Assembly (NCBI GenBank): GCA_963731745.1
Contig: CAVSWT010000009.1
Location: forward strand, 172,917 to 236,916
Length of the DNA: 64,000 nucleotides
Source: CAVSWT01 sp963731745
GTDB taxonomy: Bacteria > Bacteroidota > Ignavibacteria > Ignavibacteriales > Ignavibacteriaceae
Direction: 5' to 3'
Within the stretch, counting starts at the first letter, position 1, and each line of letters starts with the position of its first letter. A program made the translations under genes and the position numbers. The notes below the pieces were generated by a model. That model had not been told where the DNA came from, searched no databases, and saw only the letters and a program-made list of their open reading frames with translations. Of this stretch, positions 54,382 through 64,000 are shown in pieces.

Positions 54382-57300
54382 TCATTTATTTACTTCCTCA
54401 ACAGAATTGTCTAAAAAATTAATCACTTTTCCTAATCCTTCTTGAGCACCTTTATTATTTGGATCAAGATTTATAGCGTTTTCAAACATTGTTTTTGCAG
54501 CTTCATAATTTTCTTCTCCGAAAAAACATTCTGCTAAACCGGCACATGCTGTTGAAGATTCTTTATCTTCATTCAAAGCTCTTTCAAAAAATGAACGGCC
54601 TAACTCTATTTTGTTACTCACTAAAGCTATATTACCAGCAAGATTTAACAAACTTAGTTTGCTTGTATTATGTTGTTGAGCTATTTGCATATCAAAATTC
54701 TCCAAAAGAGAATTAATTTTTCTCAAAGCAGCTTCATATTCTTTTTCTTCAATAAAAATCTGCAGCCTATCAATGTTTTTTCCAAATTCATCATCTTTTA
54801 ATGGATACATTATATTCCTTTCATTTATTTTTTTACCATGAAGCCAAATTTCTTCCGGGTCGGCTCCCCATTTTTCTATAAATATTTTTTTATTTATTTC
54901 TAATCTTTCTTCATATTTTTTAATTCCATCAGCGGTAAAGCTTTTTGAACCGAAATGATGAATGAAAACATCTTTTGCAATAACTGTTTTGTAACCGGCT
55001 AATTGTGCTCTTAGACAGAAATCATCATCTTCAAAATTACCCGGGCTAAATCTTTCATCTAATCCACCAATTTTATCAACAACTTCCTTTTTAATTAGAG
55101 TACAAAGGAAAGCTACTCTTGGAAATTCAAATGTTTGATTTTTATTTTTTTCTTTTATGGATGCAGCATATTTATGCATCTCATCAATAGAATTATATTT
55201 TGCTTCTTTATCGATTTGAACTCCGCTAACAGCATTGCTTATTGGCCCCACTAATCCTATTTGCGGATTGCTTTCAGATACTTGAATCATTCTTTCAAGC
55301 CAGTTTTCAGTTACGATAATATCATTATTAGCGATTAAGAAATAATTTCCTTCGGCAATTCTTAATGCTTGATTGACGCCTTTAGGAAAGCCTAAGTTTT
55401 CGTTGTTGAAGATTACTTTAACTTTATTATCAGATTTTTCTAAATCTTTTAAATATTTAACAGTGTCATCATTACTTGCATTATCTACAATTATTAATTC
55501 AAATGGAATTGAAGTGAATTGGAATACTGAATCAATAAAGGCTTTAGTGTAATTAAGCTGGTTGTATGTTAAAGTAATAATGGATACTTTTTCTTTTCTA
55601 CCTGAGATATTATTACTTAAATATTTTTTGATTTTCCCTGCGTTTGTTTGAATTAACGTTTTATTTTCATCAACAATAAAATCCGGTTCTACTCTGTCTT
55701 TCCACTTTTCATTCAGCAGTTTTATGTTTTCAGTAACTTTTGAAAATCTTTCAGACCCGCTTTTGGATTCATGGTGAATCACAACACTTTCAGGTTGATA
55801 TATTAATTTATATCCTAATTCACCAAGCTTAAAGCAAAGGTCTACATCTTCATAACCATTCCAAAAACCTTCATCGAATCCTCCTGCCTGGAAAAAAGCT
55901 TGTTTCTTAACGAGTAAACATGCGGCAGTCAATGCTTGATAAGTTCTCATTTCATTGGCCTGAGGTAAATCGGCAGGTTCATTAGTAAATACGTTGCTTG
56001 CGATTAATGGATATTCATCTTCTTTATTATCTAAAATGATTACCCCAGCATGCTGAATTGTTCTGTCAGGATAAAGTAATTTACTTCCAACTGCTCCAAC
56101 TTTATCATCGTTTTCTTGAACTTTCAGTAATGCTTCATGCCAGCCATTTTGAACTTCAGTATCATTATTTAAAAATACTATATTAGAACCTAGTGCTTGT
56201 GAAGCAGCAAGGTTGTTTGCTCTTGCAAATCCTAAATTATCGTTGTTATGAATTACTCTTAATTTGTTATGTATCTTTTGTTGTTCGTGTAAATATTTTT
56301 TTGTTCCATCTGTTGAATTGTTATCAACTATTAAAATTTCATAATTTATTCCACCAGAAGCTGTATTATTTTTAATACTGTTTAAACATTTTTTAGTATA
56401 CTCTAGTTTGTTATACACCGGGATAATGATTGAGACATCAATATCAGCTATACTTTTCATAAAAGATGATTGAACAGGACCAACAAATTTCTTTTGTTTG
56501 TCCAGCATCTTATTTGTGTCAGATTCTTTTTTCAAAGAGGAAGTCACATAAAATAAGCTGCGATTGCCTTGTGCCATGCTGAATAAATTTTTTCTAAATA
56601 TTCCATTCTCATCAGCATTCTTCCTTCGCTGTTCATCTTTCCATAAACGATATTGTTTATATTGTTTTTCTTCCTCCGCATCTGCAGCAGTAAATGTTGT
56701 TTGATCAATAGCTGCAGCTTTGCCCCCCGGAAGATGTATTCCAATGTTTTCGTTAGGCATATAAATATTTAATAAGCTTCTTAAGCTAATCCTGAAACAA
56801 TAATCAGCATCTTCTTCTCCGTACAACCCATAATCCTCACACCAGAAACCTAAAAGCTCACTGGTTCTTTTTGGTATTAAAATACAAGCCCCGCCTAAAT
56901 TGCCCTTGTGTTTTATTCTCACTTCAATTTCATTTATAAAACTGCTGGCATAGCTGACGGGTTCAAAATTATAACCAACAGCTCCGGCTTGGGGAATTTT
57001 CTCAACAACACTTATCATATCAGAGAGCCAGTTATGCTTTTGTATTACAATATCATTATCAAGCTTTAAATAATAATTAGCGTCAGGTTCTTGCAGCCAG
57101 CCTAAATTTGAGGCTTTGGCAATTCCTATATTTTCATCAAGCGAAACTAAATTTTTAATTATTCCTTTTTCTTTAAGCTCTTTTAAATATTCCTTCGTTC
57201 CATCCTGACTATTATTATCTATCACAGTAAGGACATAAGGATAAGTTGTAAATTCAATTATAGATTCAATCGACTTTTTTGTAAACTCCAGACGGTTATA

Positions 57301-60123
57301 AGTAACCATACTTATATTTACATAATTTGATTTTGTTAAATCTTCACCATTTATTTTTTTAAATTTTGAATTGGGGACTTCATTACCATTGTTAATTGAC
57401 CAATTTTCTTTTTTCTTTTTTAATCGTTTGAAAATAGCGGGATATTGTTCTTCAATATTTGGAAAACTCAAAATTTTATTTAGCATATCTTCCTGTACAC
57501 TACTATAAGCTTCATCCATACTTTTTAGTAAGAATTCAACTCCAAACTCAATGCTATTCCATTTAAAGAAACGCACTGAAAGCTGAATACATGCAGCAGC
57601 AATTTGAGAATTAGTATTAATTTCCCAATCAATTCTTGGAAATAATTTTTGTATTCCAATTTTATCAACTACATTTTTAAGAATATCAGCTTCATATCTA
57701 TAATCTGTTGATTTACTTAAATTGCCGGTAATATTAGATTCATGAATTCTGTAATGACTTACTAACTTTGGTAAGTATTTGCAATTATATTTTTCTGCCA
57801 TAGCAAGTCTAGACCAAAATTGATAGTCATGTGCTCGCTTAAAAGAAACATCATAATTCCCTATTTCTTTGTAAACATTTTTTCTTATCATCGAGCCAGG
57901 GTGTGGTATTGGTGAGCCTATATATAGAAATTCAATCATTCCGGAGTTATTATGATACCAATCTTGATATTTATAATGCTGGTCACTTTCCCCGAAAGAT
58001 TTTAATTCTCCATAGATAACATCTGAATCAGGATAATTGTTTAGAAGTTTTATATAAGAATTAATCAAGTCCTCGACAAGTAAGTCATCATCATCCAGCC
58101 AGAGAATGAAATCGCCCTTTGCTTCAGTAATACACCGGTTTCTGGTCTCTGGAGCTCCGGAGTTTTCTTTAAAAATATATCTTATCTTTTCTGAATTAAA
58201 ATTTTCAACAACCTCTTTAGTATTATCGGTTGAGCCGTCATCAACAATTACAATTTCATAATTATTGTAATTTTGATTTAAGGCGCTTTGAATGGCTTCT
58301 TTTAGATATACGGCACGGTTATGAGTTGGAATGCAAATAGAAATGAATTTCTCTTTTCCGCTATCAGAAGAGGACCTTAATGATTTATATACCGGTCTTC
58401 TAAAATTTTCAATATCACTATATTTCCATCGCAAGTAATCATTCATCAAGTTGTGTCTATCTGTTTTGGTTTGCAGTTTGTCATTCCTGCACGCATAGTC
58501 ATGATATATTAAAACATCCGGGCTATACAACAATTTACCATACCCGACTTGTTTTTGAATACGGTAGCTTAATTCAAATCCCTCAGTTCCGAAAAGCAGC
58601 GGATTCATACCTAAAAATTCTAAATAAGTTTTTCTTAAGAACGCAGAGTTCCCTTCGGTATCGATGTAATTTATTAATAAGAATTCGTCACCTAAATTGT
58701 AGTGGGGCTTAGTATTTATTAATGCATTATTATCTTTTGGTAAAACTTTTCCGCGCATTCCCCAAATCTCATTATTCTCAAATGCCGAAATTATTCCACT
58801 TACCCAGTTTTCATCAGCAATTGCATCATCATCTAAAAACGCAAGTATTTTTCCTTTAGCAAAATGGGCACCGATATTCCTTCCTTCAGAAAGAATTAGA
58901 TTCGCAGGGGGTTGAATATAAAGCAAAGCCATTTCTCTAATTTCTTCTTCAACTTTTTCATTTTTACCATTATCAATGACTATAATTTCGAATGAGTCAC
59001 ATGATTGTTTCCGTAAAGATGAAAGACACTCTAGTAAAAGCTCGTTAGTATTGTAGGCAACAATTATAACAGATACTTTTGGAATAAATGAAGAACGGTT
59101 TTCATTCCCAATAAATCTTTCATAAACAATATTTGTCTTGTAGAAACTCATCATTTCTTCTGCTATAATAAATTGTCCATTATTAAAATATTTCAAGGCA
59201 GACTTAAAATTATCTATCGCATCACTTTGTTTTTTCAAGATAGCTAACTCTTTATGAAGATCTCTTAGGCGTAGCTGTAAGTGTTTATTGTTGTGATAAT
59301 CAAACTCAACATTTAAATAGTCTAAACTTTTAATTGTATTTAGAACTCTATTATATTGTGAAGCACCACTATAAGCTCCACCAGTATGTCTTCTATATGT
59401 TGCCATAGGTTTATTAATATAACCAATAAATCCATTTCTTGCGTAAGCAATATTCATAAGAACATCCCCGTAAGGTATCTCAAATGAATTTTGAGGTAAA
59501 TGCTTCAATATTGATTTATTAAATACTGTTGAACAAGTTGTACTCTGTAATATGTTTTGAATTACATCATTCTCATCATAATACGCTTTTTCAATAGAAG
59601 GAGAATAAATATGACTTTGCATTGTTTTTTGCTCCAACCAATTTACTGGATGAAAACAAGCAGAACATTTTGAATTGTTTTCTAAATAATCAACCTGTGT
59701 TTGTAACTTGAAGCGATCAGTCCAATAATCATCTCCTTCACATGCTGCTAAATATTTGCCACGACAGGAATTAATGCTAAATGTTGCGTTTAGACTCTTC
59801 TTAAACTTTTGTTGATCGTCGTACAAAGCCGTTATTTTTCTATCCCTTAGAAATAATCTTATTTTATCAGGATGTTTTTCCGCATAATCAATACAAATTT
59901 CTCTTGTTCCATCAGTAGACTGATCTTCACCAATGATAATTTCAAAAGGGTAACTTGTTTCTTGCATTAATATGCTATCCAAACACTCTTTAATAAAACC
60001 AACATGTTGATATGTATTTACTCTTACAGAAACAATTGGGTTTACCATATTTATGGCTTTTTCTTTTCCAAGGTATTCCTCCTGCAAAAGAAATTTTTTA
60101 TATACTTCTTCATTTGTAATCAT
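54382..60123 (-). CDS. Giant protein with six GT2 glycosyltransferase domains and a TPR tail
   Basis: 1913 residues, intact. GT2 domains start at about residues 30 (VSVRVNTYQHVGF), 349 (VSVIIVAYNTNELL), 591 (ISICIPTHNRAVYL), 933 (ISMVTYNRLEFT), 1229 (VSIIIPVYNKLEYT) and 1512 (VSIITLTYNQLNYT), each with an acidic metal site such as DDDLL, LDNDI or NNDTE. TPR repeats fill the last 110 residues. No signal peptide, so it acts in the cytoplasm. Several sugar-adding steps may be combined in one chain for a flagellin or surface glycan. It overlaps the TagB/F-like gene by 4 nt. Confidence 0.88.
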   Translation of the reverse strand: MITNEEVYKKFLLQEEYLGKEKAINMVNPIVSVRVNTYQHVGFIKECLDSILMQETSYPFEIIIGEDQSTDGTREICIDYAEKHPDKIRLFLRDRKITALYDDQQKFKKSLNATFSINSCRGKYLAACEGDDYWTDRFKLQTQVDYLENNSKCSACFHPVNWLEQKTMQSHIYSPSIEKAYYDENDVIQNILQSTTCSTVFNKSILKHLPQNSFEIPYGDVLMNIAYARNGFIGYINKPMATYRRHTGGAYSGASQYNRVLNTIKSLDYLNVEFDYHNNKHLQLRLRDLHKELAILKKQSDAIDNFKSALKYFNNGQFIIAEEMMSFYKTNIVYERFIGNENRSSFIPKVSVIIVAYNTNELLLECLSSLRKQSCDSFEIIVIDNGKNEKVEEEIREMALLYIQPPANLILSEGRNIGAHFAKGKILAFLDDDAIADENWVSGIISAFENNEIWGMRGKVLPKDNNALINTKPHYNLGDEFLLINYIDTEGNSAFLRKTYLEFLGMNPLLFGTEGFELSYRIQKQVGYGKLLYSPDVLIYHDYACRNDKLQTKTDRHNLMNDYLRWKYSDIENFRRPVYKSLRSSSDSGKEKFISICIPTHNRAVYLKEAIQSALNQNYNNYEIVIVDDGSTDNTKEVVENFNSEKIRYIFKENSGAPETRNRCITEAKGDFILWLDDDDLLVEDLINSYIKLLNNYPDSDVIYGELKSFGESDQHYKYQDWYHNNSGMIEFLYIGSPIPHPGSMIRKNVYKEIGNYDVSFKRAHDYQFWSRLAMAEKYNCKYLPKLVSHYRIHESNITGNLSKSTDYRYEADILKNVVDKIGIQKLFPRIDWEINTNSQIAAACIQLSVRFFKWNSIEFGVEFLLKSMDEAYSSVQEDMLNKILSFPNIEEQYPAIFKRLKKKKENWSINNGNEVPNSKFKKINGEDLTKSNYVNISMVTYNRLEFTKKSIESIIEFTTYPYVLTVIDNNSQDGTKEYLKELKEKGIIKNLVSLDENIGIAKASNLGWLQEPDANYYLKLDNDIVIQKHNWLSDMISVVEKIPQAGAVGYNFEPVSYASSFINEIEVRIKHKGNLGGACILIPKRTSELLGFWCEDYGLYGEEDADYCFRISLRSLLNIYMPNENIGIHLPGGKAAAIDQTTFTAADAEEEKQYKQYRLWKDEQRRKNADENGIFRKNLFSMAQGNRSLFYVTSSLKKESDTNKMLDKQKKFVGPVQSSFMKSIADIDVSIIIPVYNKLEYTKKCLNSIKNNTASGGINYEILIVDNNSTDGTKKYLHEQQKIHNKLRVIHNNDNLGFARANNLAASQALGSNIVFLNNDTEVQNGWHEALLKVQENDDKVGAVGSKLLYPDRTIQHAGVIILDNKEDEYPLIASNVFTNEPADLPQANEMRTYQALTAACLLVKKQAFFQAGGFDEGFWNGYEDVDLCFKLGELGYKLIYQPESVVIHHESKSGSERFSKVTENIKLLNEKWKDRVEPDFIVDENKTLIQTNAGKIKKYLSNNISGRKEKVSIITLTYNQLNYTKAFIDSVFQFTSIPFELIIVDNASNDDTVKYLKDLEKSDNKVKVIFNNENLGFPKGVNQALRIAEGNYFLIANNDIIVTENWLERMIQVSESNPQIGLVGPISNAVSGVQIDKEAKYNSIDEMHKYAASIKEKNKNQTFEFPRVAFLCTLIKKEVVDKIGGLDERFSPGNFEDDDFCLRAQLAGYKTVIAKDVFIHHFGSKSFTADGIKKYEERLEINKKIFIEKWGADPEEIWLHGKKINERNIMYPLKDDEFGKNIDRLQIFIEEKEYEAALRKINSLLENFDMQIAQQHNTSKLSLLNLAGNIALVSNKIELGRSFFERALNEDKESSTACAGLAECFFGEENYEAAKTMFENAINLDPNNKGAQEGLGKVINFLDNSVEEVNK

Positions 60124-61424
60124 ATTTTTAATCTTCTCTTTATCTTTTTTATAACTCTTTCTGTGTTTTTATCATCTATATGTTCAAAAAATATTTTCCT
60201 TGCAATTTTATATTTTTCTGAATGAATCTGTATATTGGTGTTTAATTCTTTGTCTATTTCCTCTAATAATAAGAGAAAATTCTGGACTACTGGCCCTGGA
60301 AAAACAATATCCAAATCATATAGTAGCCCATTCTGATTTTTCCGATAATGTTCTAAATCATAGGCAAAACAAAAAACAGGTTTATTAACATACATCGAAT
60401 CAATATACACGCTTGAATAATCAGTTATAATAATATCCGATTCTCGAATAACTGGAGCTATTTCGGAAAATTGTTTATGCCCCAAATCAAAAATGTACTT
60501 ACCATCAACAAACTTTTCCATATTAAAAAGATTATCGTTGTTTCTGAAATAATGCATACGAAAACCCAAAATCGCATTATGCTTAATAAGAAGAGTTTTT
60601 AGTTGTTCAATCTCTTCATACGAAAATTGATAGTAAGAAGCATCTTTTACTGCAGTAGTTTGTCTATAGGTTGGCGTATATGTTATTAGCTTTTTACCCT
60701 TTTTTATCTCGGAGATCATATTTTCTTGAGAACGTATAAAAACCGGTAACGTATTTAAATCTTTTACTAAAAAGTCATTTCGTGGAAGACCAGTGATCCA
60801 CACGTTTTCATAATTGATTGGATTAAACATTGTAGCCATAGCATAACTATCAATTGCTGAAGAAACAATCAAACCCGAATAAAATTTTCGTTCCTTTTTA
60901 CGAAAGCTTACTCTATCCGCTCTATTTTTTACCAAAGGATTTGCTAGGGTTGAAAGTCTTTTCAATGGAATTCCGTGCCCCAAATGAATCAACAATCTTT
61001 TTCTTAAATTAAGTTTGATGATGCTGAATAATTTTGAACCCCATCTTAAAGAATAATCCATAGCAATTGCATTTTGTAAAAATATTACTTTACATCTTGT
61101 TAGCAACCAAAGCCCTTTTAAGGAATTCATTTTTACTATGATAAAATTGACTGCGTTTTCAACATAGAAATCTTTTATATCTGTCCTAGTGAACAACACT
61201 TTTATTATTTTTTCATCTTCTTTTATTTCTTCAAAAACTGCTCGCGTATTTTCGATAAATTGATCCGACTTGATATGATGGACTGGAAAACCCCAATAAT
61301 TATTATTCTTTGGGACTATAAAATCGCATATTCTCCATAGAGGAAGGATTAACATATCCATTAATATTTTTTTTGCTACATCATTGTGCATAAAATAATC
61401 TTTCATTACCATTTTTGAGATCAA
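60120..61424 (-). CDS. CDP-glycerol glycerophosphotransferase-like protein
   Basis: 434 residues (starts at 61424, 61412, 61406 or 61391 are all possible; the first overlaps the TagD-like gene by 44 nt). Motifs HLGHGIPLKRLS, WITGLPRNDFL, ITYTPTYRQT and DIIITDYSSVYIDSMYV match the TagB/TagF family, which polymerise or attach glycerol phosphate. Finding it in a Gram-negative glycan locus suggests glycerol-phosphate decoration of a surface or flagellar glycan. Confidence 0.85.
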   Translation of the reverse strand: MISKMVMKDYFMHNDVAKKILMDMLILPLWRICDFIVPKNNNYWGFPVHHIKSDQFIENTRAVFEEIKEDEKIIKVLFTRTDIKDFYVENAVNFIIVKMNSLKGLWLLTRCKVIFLQNAIAMDYSLRWGSKLFSIIKLNLRKRLLIHLGHGIPLKRLSTLANPLVKNRADRVSFRKKERKFYSGLIVSSAIDSYAMATMFNPINYENVWITGLPRNDFLVKDLNTLPVFIRSQENMISEIKKGKKLITYTPTYRQTTAVKDASYYQFSYEEIEQLKTLLIKHNAILGFRMHYFRNNDNLFNMEKFVDGKYIFDLGHKQFSEIAPVIRESDIIITDYSSVYIDSMYVNKPVFCFAYDLEHYRKNQNGLLYDLDIVFPGPVVQNFLLLLEEIDKELNTNIQIHSEKYKIARKIFFEHIDDKNTERVIKKIKRRLKI

Positions 61425-61794
61425 GTTTAACTTTAGTTGTGGATATACCCTCGGTCCTAGGCAAATAAACTACACGACAAAATTCTTCAAGAAAATCAAA
61501 TTTTCCTTTCCAATCGTCTCCCATAACAAAAACATCAATCGCATTGTTTTTTATATCGTTTATTTTTTGTTCCCAGTTATTTTCTTGAATAATATAATCG
61601 ACATATTTAATTGCTTTAAGAATATATTTCCTTTCTTCAAAAGTGTAATAACAATTTTTGTTTTTCATTTGATTGAAACTATCCGTAGACAAACCAACAA
61701 ATAATATATCTCCGAATTCTTTGGCTCTTTTTAGGAGATTAATGTGACCTCTATGAATTAGATCAAACGTGCCGTATGTAAGTACTTTTTTCAT
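61381..61794 (-). CDS. tagD: Glycerol-3-phosphate cytidylyltransferase, TagD-like
   Basis: 137 residues, the normal size for TagD. GTFDLIHRGHINLLKRAK holds the HxGH nucleotide-binding motif and PRTEGISTTK the RTxGISTT motif. It makes CDP-glycerol from CTP and sn-glycerol 3-phosphate, the substrate for the next gene. Confidence 0.9.
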   Translation of the reverse strand: MKKVLTYGTFDLIHRGHINLLKRAKEFGDILFVGLSTDSFNQMKNKNCYYTFEERKYILKAIKYVDYIIQENNWEQKINDIKNNAIDVFVMGDDWKGKFDFLEEFCRVVYLPRTEGISTTKVKLDLKNGNERLFYAQ

Positions 61795-61821
61795 TTTACG
61801 TATTATAGTTGAATATTATTT

Positions 61822-62013
61822 TCATATCGCATAAAGAACAAGTTCTTGGGTAATGTATAATTGATGCCGTAAATAAAATTTATAGTCCGGAGCTATTTTT
61901 TTTAAATATTGTGGTATCGTAATTAAGTCTTCAGATTTGTGATATACACAAATAGCCAGCTTTGGTTTTGATTTTTTTATTATAGCGTACCACGCAAATT
62001 GACAACGATATTT
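61822..62013 (-). pseudogene. C-terminal remnant of an FkbM-family methyltransferase
   Basis: The frame reads AIIKKSKPKLAICVYHKSED, then IPQYLKKIAPDYKFYLRH and stops at TGA 61824-61822, matching the C-terminal end of FkbM methyltransferases. The first two thirds are absent. It follows the stop codon of the HAD/ATP-grasp gene in the same frame, so it may have been joined to it by a deletion. Confidence 0.65.
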
Positions 62014-63298
62014 TTATGCATTTAATACTTCTATCATATCTGGACTAAAAACCGGCATACCAATATTATCAGAAATTTCTTTTCTTTCGGAAAAGGAATC
62101 GTCAATAAATATTCCGTCTTTTCCGTGGATGTATTTATATTTTTTCCCTTCTTTAGAGATATGAATAACCTCATCAAACAACGTATCTACACGAAACTTT
62201 TTTAATAATGATTCCAACTCACCATCGTGTTTTGAGATGAGAATAATTTTTTTGTTATTATCAAAAGCTTGATATAAAAAGGTAATAAGCTTACTATTAA
62301 TTTTGTCGTTAATGACTAGACAGTCATCGAAATCAACATATACGGTTGAAAATTCTAATTTTAGTTTATATTTAATATCTAAAGCTCTATCAATTTCTAT
62401 TTCGTAATCATTCTCTAAAATTTGTATACTAATGTTAAAGGCATCAAAAATAGATAAGAGCGCAAAATTTACTCCTCTTCCTCTAAATAGCGAAGAAGAT
62501 CCTCCCAATCTGGTGGCAATTTCAAGTAAAGTTAGCTCATTGTTGGAATCCTTTTTTAACTGAAAAAACCAAGCTCCTTGAAGCTTGATTATATCATTAA
62601 TCTTATTTGCTATTTTGATAAACTGTGGCTTATTTTTAACAACTGGTTTTGAATTTACACTAATTCCATTGCTTATTTCTAGTACGTGTGCGAGGTCCAC
62701 AAAACTTTAACCCCCCTTTCCAATCTGTAAAGCAATCGACTGTATATTCTTCACCAGGAAGATATTCAGAAATTACATAATCCTCTTTATTCTTACTTGA
62801 AATAAAAGATATTATTTCTTTTTCATTATTCGCGATTAATGTTCCTCTTGCTCCATATCCAATGTCAGGTTTCAGAAATACAGGATATTTATCTATATCT
62901 ACATAAGATTTATATATCTTTGGAACCTTTATTTTATCTTTAAAGTAATTGTATGTTTTAGTTTTTGATAAACAAATTTCTGTTGTTTCAGAAGGCGAAG
63001 AAATTACTTTGCATCCTAATTTCTCTTCATTATTTTTAAGTTTCCAAATAACCTTATCCATAGTAGGATATATTGCATCTATTTGCTTTTCTTTTACAAT
63101 TTTTTGTAGATGAGAAATTACTTCTTCCGAATCAATGTAAGGGATACCATCAATATAATTATCATATACAAATTTCCCATGGTCATTAATACTATTTGCT
63201 CCAAGCAATTCAATATGGGCAGAATATCTGAGAGAGCGATATATTTCAAGCCCTATTTCACTGCCACAAGGAAAAACTAAAATTTTGTACCTCTTCAT
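62014..63298 (-). pseudogene. Frameshifted ATP-grasp/HAD fusion protein
   Basis: Two overlapping frames (63298-62660 and 62700-62014) form one protein of about 427 residues if one base near 62683 is removed, which restores CGPRTRLEISNGISVN. The first part is an ATP-grasp ligase (PVFLKPDIGYGARGT, YVISEYLPGEEYTVD, then LLEIATRLGGSSSLFRGRGVN). The last part is a HAD-type phosphatase (VYVDFDDCLV, then GKDGIFIDDSFSER). A role in activating a sugar or amino-acid modification is likely. Confidence 0.7.
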
Positions 63299-64000
63299 TT
63301 AGAATTTCTTTTAATAATATCGATGATTTTTAAGACAATCCGATTTTCGATATCAGAATATATCGGTAAGCACAAAACTTCCTCTGTCATTTTTTCAGCA
63401 ATAGGAAGATTCTCAGCTCTTGCCGAAGGTAAATCACGATAGGTTGGAAACTGACTAATCAAAGGATAGAAATATCTTCTAACATAAATATTATTAGCGC
63501 GAAAAATATCATATAGTTCATCTCTCTCTATTCCATATTTTTCCTTATCAACAAAAATTGGAAAATACCCGTAGTTATGATTAACAGATACCATCCCTTC
63601 TTGAAATCTTATCCCATCAATGTTTTTTAATTCATATTTATAAAAATCAGAGATTCTTTTTCTTTTGCTGCAAATTATTGTTTACATATTTTAATTGTAA
63701 AAGCCCCATTGCAGCCTGTACTTCGTTCATTTTTGCGTTTATACCCCGGACCCACAACTGTAACTTCATCAGCAAAACCAAAGTTTTTCAAAAAATCTAT
63801 TCTTCTTTTTGTTTTTTCATCGTGACATATTATTGCTCCACCTTCAAATGTGGTAAAGACTTTGGTTGCGTGAAAACTTAAGACAGACAAGTCACCATAA
63901 TTTAAACCGAGAATTACATTGATCTTAACATTAAAAGCATGACTTGCGTCGTAGATTAATTTTAATCCGTAATTATCTACAATTTTTTCTATTTCGGTAA
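63295..64000 (-). pseudogene. DegT/DnrJ/EryC1-type aminotransferase, frameshifted and cut by the window edge
   Basis: The frame is open from the edge at 64000 (YDASHAFNVK, SFHATKVFTTFEGGAI, where the Lys is the PLP-binding residue), then shifts twice: near 63743 (PGINAKMNEVQAAMGLLQ after the shift) and near 63658 (ISDFYKYELKNI), and ends SRK-like at 63295. PLP-dependent aminotransferase of nucleotide-sugar biosynthesis. The frameshifts lie 85 bp apart, the second in an A5 run. The 3' end overlaps the next gene by 4 nt. Confidence 0.72.

Noticed and set aside
1..64000. tRNA or rRNA genes
   Set aside because: No cloverleaf-like or rRNA core segments were noticed on reading through; a tRNAscan-SE/Infernal run would decide.

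Overview
The window comes from an AT-rich, motile, Gram-negative bacterium that most resembles the Ignavibacteria (Bacteroidota/Chlorobi side). The pointers are a type IX secretion sorting domain of the 'NYPNPFNP' type on the 977-residue protein, beta-propeller lipoproteins, standalone and TPR-fused glycosyltransferases, and a complete flagellar and chemotaxis cluster with clear Shine-Dalgarno sites (GGAGG and similar). This is an inference from protein style; no 16S or marker gene is present. Almost everything after 8 kb is on the minus strand.

1-8.2 kb is an accessory region. Two secreted or lipid-anchored proteins are followed on the plus strand by a type IIG (Eco57I-like) restriction-modification enzyme. 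A 437-residue protein overlaps its stop codon by 4 nt and ends in a HEPN-type R-x4-H motif. The HEPN gene is bracketed by a 74-bp direct repeat of the R-M gene's own 3' end. Next comes a REP-associated tyrosine transposase (RAYT). Palindromic repeats of one family lie before the RAYT, inside the RAYT reading frame and inside the R-M reading frame, and the R-M frame also carries two other palindrome families.

8.2-16.8 kb holds exported proteins: a metzincin-like protease with beta-helix, TPR and T9SS sorting domain, a small exported partner gene, a standalone LuxR-type HTH protein, a 226-residue protein of unknown function with a truncated second copy 5 kb away, a 21-bp-period tandem repeat open on both strands, and an M6-like protease.

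16.8-34.6 kb is one long run of tightly packed minus-strand genes. In transcription order they are cheR, cheY, cheZ, cheA, cheB, a small unknown gene, then flgB, flgC, a small unknown gene, fliE, fliF, fliG, fliH, fliI, fliJ, motE, fliK, flgD, a TIGR02530-like gene and flgE, closed by a clear terminator. A 21-bp stem with a T-run abuts the flgB start codon and divides the che part from the basal-body part. 34.9-41.6 kb is a second unit: porin, sensory MCP, TonB-domain protein, second MCP and cheW, preceded by a sigma-28-like promoter. The second MCP has an in-frame TAG ahead of its first membrane helix.

41.9-47.8 kb carries an NtrC-type flagellar regulator, a degenerate histidine kinase, flgM, a frameshifted fliT/flgN-like chaperone gene, fliD, fliS and a short flagellin with a near-consensus sigma-28 promoter and its own terminator. 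47.8-64 kb is a glycan locus that probably decorates flagellin or the surface: TPR-glycosyltransferases, a 1913-residue protein with six GT2 domains, CDP-glycerol type enzymes (TagD- and TagB/F-like), an ATP-grasp/HAD protein, an FkbM methyltransferase remnant and a DegT/DnrJ aminotransferase running off the end. Many of these genes carry single-base frameshifts, while the 27 kb of flagellar/che genes are intact. The locus is therefore either decaying, phase-variable or locally mis-sequenced.
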